DNA of 64,000 bases from Euptelea pleiosperma (taxonomy: Eukaryota; Streptophyta; Magnoliopsida; Ranunculales; Eupteleaceae): contig JASUTR010000109.1 of NCBI GenBank assembly GCA_035048495.1, positions 16,796-80,795 of the forward strand. Direction: 5' to 3'. Both the position numbers and the translations under genes were made by a program. The notes under the pieces are model-generated. The model searched no databases. It was not told the DNA's origin and worked only from the letters and a program-made list of their open reading frames with translations. Each line of letters opens with the position of its first letter. The stretch's first letter is position 1. Of this stretch, positions 49,001 to 61,000 are shown one piece after another.

Positions 49001-52000
49001 CTAATTACGAGGTCGGTTGCGAAAAAGTCACAAGTTATAGGCTTCGGAATGTAACACACAAACTGAGTCCAATTTGAGACGTTGACGCACGGATGGAGCT
49101 AACTTGTTTCGACTGTCACGAATCTTGTTCCAACACTTCAAATGTGTTGAAACAATAGTAATGGAAGAATTCGAGTCTAATTACGAGGTCGGTTGCGAAA
49201 AAGTCACAAGTTATAGGCTTCGGAATGTAACAACAAACTGAGTCCAATTTGAGACGTTGACGCACGGATGGAGCTAACTTGTTTCGACTGTAAATCTTGT
49301 TCAACACTTCAAATGTGTTGAAACAATAGTAATGGAAGAATTCGAGTCTAATTACGAGGTCGGTTGCGAAAAAGTCACAAGTTATAGGCTTCGGAATGTA
49401 ACACACAAACTGAGTCCAATTTGAGACGTTGACGCACGGATGGAGCTAACTTGTTTCGACTGTCCGAATCTTGTTCCAACACTTCAAATGTGTTGAAACA
49501 ATAGTAATGGAAGAGAATTCGAGTCTAATTACGAGGTCGGTTGCGAAAAAGTCACAAGTTATAGGCTTCGGAATGTAACACAAAACTGAGTCCAATTTGA
49601 GACGTTGACGCACGGATGGAGCTAACTTGTTTCGACTATCCGAATCTTGTTCCAACTTCAAATGTGTTTGAAACAATAGTAATGGAAGATTGAGTCAATT
49701 ACGAGGTCGGTTGCGAAAAAGTCACAAGTTATAGGCTTCGGAATGTAACACACAAACTGAGTCCAATTTGAGACGTTGACGCACGGATGGAGCTAACTTG
49801 TTTGACTGTCACGAATCTTGTTCAACACTTCAAATGTGTTGAAACAATAGTAATGGAAGAATTCGAGTCTAATTACGAGGTCGGTTGCGAAAAAGTCACA
49901 AGTTATAGGCTTCGGAATGTAACACACAAACTGAGTCCAATTTGAGACGTTGACGCACGGATGGAGCTAACTTGTTTCGACTGTCAAATCTTGTTCAACA
50001 CTTCAATGTGTTGAAACAATAGTAATGGAAGAATTCGAGTCTAATTACGAGGTCGGTTGCGAAAAAGTCACAAGTTATAGGCTTCGGAATGTAACACACA
50101 AACTGAGTCCAATTTGAGACGTTGACGCACGGATGGAGCTAACTTGTTTCGTATCGAAATCTTGTTCCAACACTTCAAATGTGTTGAAACAATAGTAATG
50201 GAAGATTGAGTCAATTACGAGGTCGGTTGCGAAAAAGTCACAAGTTATAGGCTTCGGAATGTAACACACAAACTGAGTCCAATTTGAGACGTTGACGCAC
50301 GGATGGAGCTAACTTGTTTGACTGTCACGAATCTTGTTTCAACACTTCAAATGTGTTGCAACAATAGTAATGGAAGAATTCGAGTCTAATTACGAGGTTC
50401 GGTTGCGAAAAAGTCACAAGTTATAGGCTTCGGAATGTAACATACAAACTGAGTCCAATTTGAGACGTTGACGCACGGATGGAGCTAACTTGTTTGACTG
50501 TCACGAATCTTGTTTCAACACTTCAAATGTGTTGCAACAATAGTAATGGAAGAGTTTGAGTCAATTACGAGGTCCGGTTGCGAAAAAGTCACAAGTTATA
50601 GGCTTCGGAATGTAAACACAAACTGAGTCCAATTTGAGACGTTGACGCACGGATGGAGCTAACTTGTTTCGACTGTCCGAATCTTGTTCAACACTTCAAA
50701 TGTGTTGAAACAATAGTAATGGAAGAATTCGAGTCTAATTACGAGGTCGGTTGCGAAAAAGTCACAAGTTATAGGCTTCGGAATGTAACATACAAACTGA
50801 GTCCAATTTGAGACGTTGACGCACGGATGGAGCTAACTTGTTTCGACTGATAAATCTTGTTCCAACACTTCAATGTGTTGAAACAATGTAATGGAAGAAT
50901 TCGAGTCTAATTACGAGGTCCGGTTGCGAAAAAGTCACAAGTTATAGGCTTCGGAATGTAACACACAAACTGAGTCCAATTTGAGACGTTGACGCACGGA
51001 TGGAGCTAACTTGTTTTGACTGTCACGAATCTTGTTCAACACTTCAAATGTGTTGAAATAGTAATGGAAGAATTGAGTCCAATTACGAGGTCCGGTTGCG
51101 AAAAAGTCACAAGTTATAGGCTTCGGAATGTAACACACAAACTGAGTCCAATTTGAGACGTTGACGCACGGATGGAGCTAACTTGTTTTGACTGTCACGA
51201 ATCTTGTTTCAACACTTCAAATGTGTTGCAACGATAGTAATGAAGAGTTTGAGTCCAATTACGAGGTCCGGTTGCGAAAAAGTCACAAGTTATAGGCTTC
51301 GGAATGTAACACACAAACTGAGTCCAATTTGAGACGTTGACGCACGGATGGAGCTAACTTGTTTGCCTACCGAATCTTGTTCCAATACTTCAAATGTGTT
51401 GAAACAATAATAATGGAAGAGTTTGAGTCCAATTACGAGGTCCGGTTGCGAAAAAGTCAAGTTATAGGCTTCGGAATGTAACACACAAACTGAGTCCAAT
51501 TTGAGACGTTGACGCACGGATGGAGCTAACTTGTTTGACTATCACGAATCTTGTTTCAACACTTCAAAAGTGTTGCAAAATAGTAATGGAAGAGTTTGAG
51601 TCCAATTACGAGGTCGGTTGCGAAAAAGTCACAAGTTATAGGCTTCGGAATGTAACACACAAACTGAGTCCAATTTGAGACGTTGACGCACGGATGGAGC
51701 TAACTTGTTTCGACAGTCACAAATCTTGTTCAACACTTCAAATGTTTTGAAATAATTGTAATGGAAGAATTCGAGTCTAATTACGAGGTCCGGTTGCGAA
51801 AAAGTCACAAGTTATAGGCTTCGGAATGTAACACACAACTGAGTCCAATTTGAGACGTTCACGAACGGATGGAGCTAACTTGTTTCGACTGTCCGAATCT
51901 TGTTCAACACTTCAAATGTGTTGAAACAATAGTAATGGAAGAATTCGAGTCTAATTACAAGGTTCGGTTGCGAAAAAGTCACAAGTTATAGGCTTCGGAA

Positions 52001-55000
52001 TGTAACACACAAAATGAGTCCAATTTGAGACGCTGACGCACGGATGGAGCTAACTTGTTTCCTATCCCGAACTTGTTCCAATACTTCAAATGTGTTGAAA
52101 CAATAGTAATGGAAGAGTTTGAGTCCAATTACGAGGTCGGTTCCGAAAAAGTCACAAGTTATAGGCTTCGGAATGTAACACACAAACTGAGTCCAATTTG
52201 AGACGTTGACGCACGGATGGAGCTAACTTGTTTGACTGTCACGAATCTTGTTTCAACACTTCAAATGTGTTGCAACAATAGTAATGGAAGAATTCGAGTC
52301 TAATTACGAGGTTCGGTTGCGAAAAAGTCACAAGTTATAGGCTTCGGAATGTAACATACAAACTGAGTCCAATTTGAGACGTTGACGCACGGATGGAGCT
52401 AACTTGTTTCGCCTATCCGAAACTTGTTCAACACTTCAAATGTGTTGAACAATAGTAATGGAAGAGTTTGAGTCCAATTACGAGGTCGGTTGCGAAAAAG
52501 TCACAAGTTATAGGCTTCGGAATGTAACACACAAACTGAGTCCAATTTGAGACGTTGACGCACGGATGGAGCTAACTTGTTTTGACTGTCACGAATCTTG
52601 TTTCAACACTTCAAATGTGTTGAAACAATAGTAATGGAAGAATTCGAGTCTAATTACGAGGTTCGGTTGCGAAAAAGTCACAAGTTATAGGCTTCGGAAT
52701 GTAACATACAAACTGAGTCCAATTTGAGACGTTGACGCACGGATGGAGCTAACTTGTTTCGACTGTCATAAATCTTGTTCAAACACTTCAAATGTTTGAA
52801 ACAATTGTAATGGAAGAATTCGAGTCTAATTACGAGGTCGGTTGCGAAAAAGTCACAAGTTATAGGCTTCGGAATGTAACACACAAACTGAGTCCAATTT
52901 GAGACGTTGACGCACGGATGGAGCTAACTTGTTTCGACTGTCTCGAACTTGTTCAACACTTCAAATGTGTTGAAACAATAGTAATGGAAGTTGAGTCCAT
53001 TACGAGGTCCGGTTGCGAAAAAGTCACAAGTTATAGGCTTCGGAATGTAACACACAAACTGAGTCCAATTTGAGACGTTGACGCACGGATGGAGCTAACT
53101 TGTTTGACTGTCACGAAATCTTGTTCAACACTTCAAATGTGTTGAACAAAAGTAATGGAAGAATTCGAGTCTAATTACGAGGTCGGTTGCGAAAAAGTCA
53201 CAAGTTATAGGCTTCGGAATGTAACATACAAACTGAGTCCAATTTGAGACGTTGACGCACGGATGGAGCTAACTTGTTTTGACTGTCACGAATCTTGTTT
53301 CAACACTTCAAATGTGTTCAACAATAGTAATGGAAGAGTTTGAGTCCAATTACGAGGTCCGGTTGCGAAAAAGTCACAAGTTATAGGCTTCGGAATGTAA
53401 AACACAAACTGAGTCCAATTTGAGACGTTGACGCACGGATGGAGCTAACTTGTTTGACTGTCACGAATCTTGTTCAACACTTCAATGTGTTGAAACAATA
53501 GTAATGGAAGAATTCGAGTCTAATTACGAGGTCGGTTGCGAAAAAGTCACAAGTTATAGGCTTCGGAATGTAACATACAAACTGAGTCCAATTTGAGACG
53601 TTGACGCACGGATGGAGCTAACTTGTTTCGACATGTGAATCTTGTTCAACACTTCAATGTGTTGAAACAATGTAATGGAAGAATTCGAGTCTAATTACGA
53701 GGTCGGTTGCGAAAAAGTCACAAGTTATAGGCTTCGGAATGTAACACACAAACTGAGTCCAATTTGAGACGTTGACGCACGGATGGAGCTAACTTGTTTG
53801 ACTGTCACGAATCTTGTTCCAACACTTCAAATGTGTTGAAACAATAGTAATGGAAGAGTTTGAGTCAATTACGAGGTCCGGTTGCGAAAAAGTCACAAGT
53901 TATAGGCTTCGGAATGTAACACACAAACTGAGTCCAATTTGAGACGTTGACGCACGGATGGAGCTAACTTGTTTGACTGTCACGAATCTTGTTTCAACAC
54001 TTCAAATGTGTTGCAACGATAGTAAAAGAGTTTGAGTCCAATTACGAGGTCCGGTTGCGAAAAAGTCACAAGTTATAGGCTTCGGAATGTAAACACAAAC
54101 TGAGTCCAATTTGAGACGTTGACGCACGGATGGAGCTAACTTGTTTGACCACGAATCTTGTTCAACACTTCAAATGTGTTGAAACAATAATAATGGAAGA
54201 GTTTGAGTCAATTACGAGGTCCGTTGCGAAAAAGTCACAAGTTATAGGCTTCGGAATGTAACACACAAACTGAGTCCAATTTGAGACGTTGACGCACGGA
54301 TGGAGCTAACTTGTTTTGACTATCCGAATCTTGTTTCAACACTTCAAATGTGTTGAAACAATAGTAATGGAAGAGTTTGAGTCCAATTACGAGGTCCGGT
54401 TGCGAAAAAGTCACAAGTTATAGGCTTCGGAATGTAACACACAAACTGAGTCCAATTTGAGACGTTGACGCACGGATGGAGCTAACTTGTTTCGACAGTC
54501 ACAAATCTTGTTCAACACTTCAAATGTGTTGAAACAATGTAATGGAAGATTGAGTCAATTACGAGGTCGGTTGCGAAAAAGTCACAAGTTATAGGCTTCG
54601 GAATGTAACACACAAACTGAGTCCAATTTGAGACGTTGACGCACGGATGGAGCTAACTTGTTTCGACTGTCCGAATCTTGTTCAACACTTCAAATGTGTT
54701 GAAACAATAGTAATGGAAGAATTCGAGTAATTACGAGGTTCGGTTGCGAAAAAGTCACAAGTTATAGGCTTCGGAATGTAACACAAAATGAGTCCAATTT
54801 GAGACGTTGACGCACGGATGGAGCTAACTTGTTTCGACTATCCCGAAATTGTTCAACACTTCAAATGTGTTGAAACAATAGTAATGGAAGAATTCGAGTC
54901 TAATTACGAGGTCGGTTGCGAAAAAGTCACAAGTTATAGGCTTCGGAATGTAACACACAAACTGAGTCCAATTTGAGACGTTGACGCACGGATGGAGCTA

Positions 55001-58000
55001 ACTTGTTTGACTGTCCGAATCTTGTTCAACACTTCAAATGTGTTGAAACAATAGTAATGGAGAGAATTCGAGTCCTAATTACGAGGTCGGTTGCGAAAAA
55101 GTCACAAGTTATAGGCTTCGGAATGTAACACAAACTGAGTCCAATTTGAGACGTTGACGCACGGATGGAGCTAACTTGTTTCGACAGTCATAAATCTTGT
55201 TTCAACACTTCAAATGTTTGAAATAATTGTAATGGAAGAATTCGAGTCTAATTACGAGGTCGGTTGCGAAAAAGTCACAAGTTATAGGCTTCGGAATGTA
55301 ACACAAACTGAGTCCAATTTGAGACGTTGACGCACGGATGGAGCTAACTTGTTTCGACTGAATCTTGTTCAACACTTCAAATGTGTTGAAACAATAGTAA
55401 TGGAAGAATTCGAGTCTAATTACGAGGTCGGTTGCGAAAAAGTCACAAGTTAAGGCTTCGGAATGTAACATACAAACTGAGTCCAATTTGAGACGTTGAC
55501 GCACGGATGGAGCTAACTTGTTTCGACTGATAAATCTTGTTCCAACACTTCAATGTGTTGAAACAATAGTAATGGAAGAATTCGAGTCTAATTACGAGGT
55601 CGGTTGCGAAAAAGTCACAAGTTATAGGCTTCGGAATGTAACACACAAACTGAGTCCAATTTGAGACGTTGACGCACGGATGGAGCTAACTTGTTTGACT
55701 GTCACGAATCTTGTTCAACACTTCAAATGTGTTAAACATAGTAATGGAAGTTTGAGTCTAATTACGAGGTCCGGTTGTGAAAAAGTCACAAGTTATAGGC
55801 TTCGGAATGTAACACAAACTGAGTCCAATTTGAGACGTTGACGCACGGATGGAGCTAACTTGTTTCGACTGTCCGAATCTTGTTCAACACTTCAATGTGT
55901 TGAAACATAGTAATGGAAGAATTCGAGTAATTACGAGGTCGGTTGCGAAAAAGTCACAAGTTATAGGCTTCGGAATGTAACATACAAACTGAGTCCAATT
56001 TGAGACGTTGACGCACGGATGGAGCTAACTTGTTTCGACTGATAATCTTGTTCCAACACTTCAATGTGTTGAAACAATAGTAATGGAAGAATTCGAGTCT
56101 AATTACGAGGTCCGGTTGCGAAAAAGTCACAAGTTATAGGCTTCGGAATGTAACACACAAACTGAGTCCAATTTGAGACGTTGACGCACGGATGGAGCTA
56201 ACTTGTTTCGACTGTCACGAATCTTGTTCAACACTTCAAATGTGTTGAAACATAGTAATGGAAGAATTGAGTCAATTACGAGGTCCGGTTGCGAAAAAGT
56301 CACAAGTTATAGGCTTCGGAATGTAACATACAAACTGAGTCCAATTTGAGACGTTGACGCACGGATGGAGCTAACTTGTTTCGACAGTCAAATCTTGTTC
56401 AACACTTCAAATGTGTTGAAATAATGTAATGGAAGAATTCGAGTCTAATTACGAGGTCCGGTTGCGAAAAAGTCACAAGTTATAGGCTTCGGAATGTAAC
56501 ACACAAACTGAGTCCAATTTGAGACGTTGACGGATGGAGCTAACTTGTTTCGACTGTCGAATCTTGTTCAACACTTCAAATGTGTTGAAACAATAGTAAT
56601 GGAAGATTGAGTCTAATTACGAGGTCGGTTGCGAAAAAGTCACAAGTTATAGGCTTCGGAATGTAACACACAAACTGAGTCCAATTTGAGACGTTGACGC
56701 ACGGATGGAGCTAACTTGTTTCGACGTGTAAATCTTGTTCCAACACTTCAAATGTGTTGAAACAATAGTAATGGAAGAATTCGAGTCTAATTACGAGGTC
56801 GGTTGCGAAAAAGTCACAAGTTATAGGCTTCGGAATGTAACATACAAACTGAGTCCAATTTGAGACGTTGACGCACGGATGGAGCTAACTTGTTTCGACA
56901 GTGAAATCTTGTTCCAACACTTCAAATGTGTTGAAACAATTGTAATGGAAGAATTCGAGTAATTACGAGGTCGGTTGTGAAAAAGTCACAAGTTATAGGC
57001 TTCGGAATGTAACACACAAACTGAGTCCAATTTGAGACGTTGACGCACGGATGGAGCTAACTTGTTTGACTGTCACGAATCTTTTCAACACTTCAAATGT
57101 GTTGAAACAATAGTAATGGAAGAATTGAGTCAATTACGAGGTCCGGTTGCGAAAAAGTCACAAGTTATAGGCTTCGGAATGTAACACACAAACTGAGTCC
57201 AATTTGAGACGTTGACGCACGGATGGAGCTAACTTGTTTGACTGTCACGAATCTTGTTTCAACACTTCAAATGTGTTGCAACGATAGTAATGGAAGATTG
57301 AGTCCAATTACGAGGTCCGGTTGCGAAAAAGTCACAAGTTATAGGCTTCGGAATGTAACACACAAACTGAGTCCAATTTGAGACGTTGACGCACGGATGG
57401 AGCTAACTTGTTTTGACTGTCACGAATCTTGTTTCAACACTTCAAAGTGTTGCAACGATAGTAATGGAAGAGTTTGAGTCCAATTACGAGGTCCGGTTGC
57501 GAAAAAGTCACAAGTTATAGGCTTCGGAATGTAACACACAAACTGAGTCCAATTTGAGACGTTGACGCACGGATGGAGCTAACTTGTTTCGACGTCACGA
57601 ATCTTGTTCAACACTTCAAATGTTTGAAACAATAGTAATGGAAGAATTTGAGTCCAATTACGAGGTCCGGTTGCGAAAAAGTCACAAGTTATAGGCTTCG
57701 GAATGTAACACACAAACTGAGTCCAATTTGAGACGTTGCGCACGGATGGAGCTAACTTGTTTCGACTGTCACGAATCTTGTTCAACACTTCAAATGTGTT
57801 GAAACAATAGTAATGGAAGAATTCGAGTCTAATTACGAGGTCCGGTTGCGAAAAAGTCACAAGTTATAGGCTTCGGAATGTAACACACAAACTGAGTCCA
57901 ATTTGAGACGCTGACGCACGGATGGAGCTAACTTGTTTCGACTATCCGAAATTGTTCCAATACTTCAAATGTTGAAACAATAGTAATGGAAGAATTCGAG

Positions 58001-61000
58001 TCTAATTACGAGGTCGGTTGCGAAAAAGTCACAAGTTATAGGCTTCGGAATGTAACACACAAATGAGTCCAATTTGAGACGTTGACGCACGGATGGAGCT
58101 AACTTGTTTGACTGTCACGAATCTTGTTCAACACTTCAAATGTGTTGAAACAATAGTAATGGAAGAATTCGAGTCTAATTACGAGGTCGGTTGCGAAAAA
58201 GTCACAAGTTATAGGCTTCGGAATGTAACAACAAACTGAGTCCAATTTGAGACGTTGACGCACGGATGGAGCTAACTTGTTTCGACAGTCACAAATCTTG
58301 TTCAACACTTCAAATGTTTGAAATAATGTAATGGAAGAATTCGAGTCTAATTACGAGGTTCGGTTGCGAAAAAGTCACAAGTTATAGGCTTCGGAATGTA
58401 ATACAAACTGAGTCCAATTTGAGACGTTGACGCACGGATGGAGCTAACTTGTTTCGAGTATCTTGTTCAACACTTCAAATGTGTTGAAACAATTGTAATG
58501 GAAGAATTCGAGTCTAATTACGAGGTCGGTTGCGAAAAAGTCACAAGTTATAGGCTTCGGAATGTAACATACAAAACTGAGTCCAATTTGAGACGTTGAC
58601 GCACGGATGGAGCTAACTTGTTTCGACATCAAATCTTGTTCAACACTTCAAATGTGTTGAAACAATAGTAATGGAAGAATTCGAGTCTAATTACGAGGTC
58701 GGTTGCGAAAAAGTCACAAGTTATAGGCTTCGGAATGTAACAACAAAACTGAGTCCAATTTGAGACGTTGACGCACGGATGGAGCTAACTTGTTTTGACA
58801 GTCATACGAATCTTGTTCAACACTTCAAATGTGTTGAAACAATGTAATGGAAGAATTCGAGTCTAATTACGAGGTCGGTTGCGAAAAAGTCACAAGTTAT
58901 AGGCTTCGGAATGTAACACACAAACTGAGTCCAATTTGAGACGTTGACGCACGGATGGAGCTAACTTGTTTCGACTATCCGAATCTTGTTCAACACTTCA
59001 AATGTGTGAACAATAGTAATGGAAGAATTCGAGTCTAATTACGAGGTCGGTTGCGAAAAAGTCACAAGTTATAGGCTTCGGAATGTAACACACAAACTGA
59101 GTCCAATTTGAGACGTTGACGCACGGATGGAGCTAACTTGTTTCGACTGTCTAAATCTTGTTCAAACACTTCAAATGTTTTGAAACAATTGTAATGGAAG
59201 AATTCGAGTCTAATTACGAGGTCCGGTTGCGAAAAAGTCACAAGTTATAGGCTTCGGAATGTAACACACAAACTGAGTCCAATTGAGACGTTGACGACGG
59301 ATGGAGCTAACTTGTTTCGACAGTCCGAATCTTGTTCAACACTTCAAATGTGTTGAAACAATAGTAATGGAAGAATTCGAGTCTAATTACGAGGTCCGGT
59401 TGCGAAAAAGTCACAAGTTATAGGCTTCGGAATGTAACACAAAACTGAGTCCAATTTGAGACGTTGACGCACGGATGGAGCTAACTTGTTTCGACTGTCC
59501 GAATCTTGTTCAACACTTCAAATGTGTTGAAACAATAGTAATGGAAGAATTCGAGTCTAATTACGAGGTCCGGTTGCGAAAAAGTCACAAGTTATAGGCT
59601 TCGGAATGTAACACACAAACTGAGTCCAATTTGAGACGTTGACGCACGGATGGAGCTAACTTGTTTTGACTGTCACGAATCTTGTTCCAACACTTCAAAT
59701 GTGTTGAAACAATAGTAATGGAAGAATTCGAGTCTAATTACGAGGTCGGTTGCGAAAAAGTCACAAGTTATAGGCTTCGGAATGTAACAACAAAACTGAG
59801 TCCAATTTGAGACGTTGACGCACGGATGGAGCTAACTTGTTTGACTGTCACGAATCTTGTTTCAACACTTCAAATGTGTTGCAACAATAGTAATGGAAGA
59901 GTTTGAGTCCAATTACGAGGTCCGGTTGCGAAAAAGTCACAAGTTATAGGCTTCGGAATGTAACATACAAAACTGAGTCCAATTTGAGACGTTGACGCAC
60001 GGATGGAGCTAACTTGTTTTCGACTAGTCACGAATCTTGTTCAACACTTCAAATGTGTTGAAACAATAAATGGAAGATTGAGTCAATTACGAGGTCCGGT
60101 TGCGAAAAAGTCACAAGTTATAGGCTTCGGAATGTAACACACAAACTGAGTCCAATTTGAGACGTTGACGCACGGATGGAGCTAACTTGTTTGACTATCC
60201 GAATCTTGTTCAACACTTCAAATGTGTTGAAACAATAGTAATGGAAGAGTTTGAGTCAATTACGAGGTCCGTTGCGAAAAGTCACAAGTTATAGGCTTCG
60301 GAATGTAACACACAAACTGAGTCCAATTTGAGACGTTGACGCACGGATGGAGCTAACTTGTTTTCGACTATCAGAATCTTGTTCAACACTTCAAATGTTT
60401 GAAACAATAGTAATGGAAGAATTCGAGTCAATTACGAGGTCGGTTGCGAAAAAGTCACAAGTTATAGGCTTCGGAATGTAACACACAAACTGAGTCCAAT
60501 TGAGACGTTGACGCACGGATGGAGCTAACTTGTTTCGACTGTCCGAAATCTTGTTCAAACACTTCAATGTGTTGAAACAATAGTAATGGAAGATTGAGTC
60601 TAATTACGAGGTCGGTTGCGAAAAAGTCACAAGTTATAGGCTTCGGAATGTAACACACAAACTGAGTCCAATTTGAGACGTTGACGCACGGATGGAGCTA
60701 ACTTGTTTCGACAGTGATAAATCTTGTTCAAACACTTCAATGTGTTGAAACAATGTAATGGAAGAATTCGAGTCTAATTACGAGGTTCGGTTGCGAAAAA
60801 GTCACAAGTTATAGGCTTCGGAATGTAACACACAAACTGAGTCCAATTTGAGACGTTGACGCACGGATGGAGCTAACTTGTTTCGACTGTAACGATCTTG
60901 TTCAACACTTCAAATGTGTTGAACTAGTAATGGAAGAATTCGAGTCTAATTACGAGGTCCGGTTGTGAAAAAGTCACAAGTTATAGGCTTCGGAATGTAA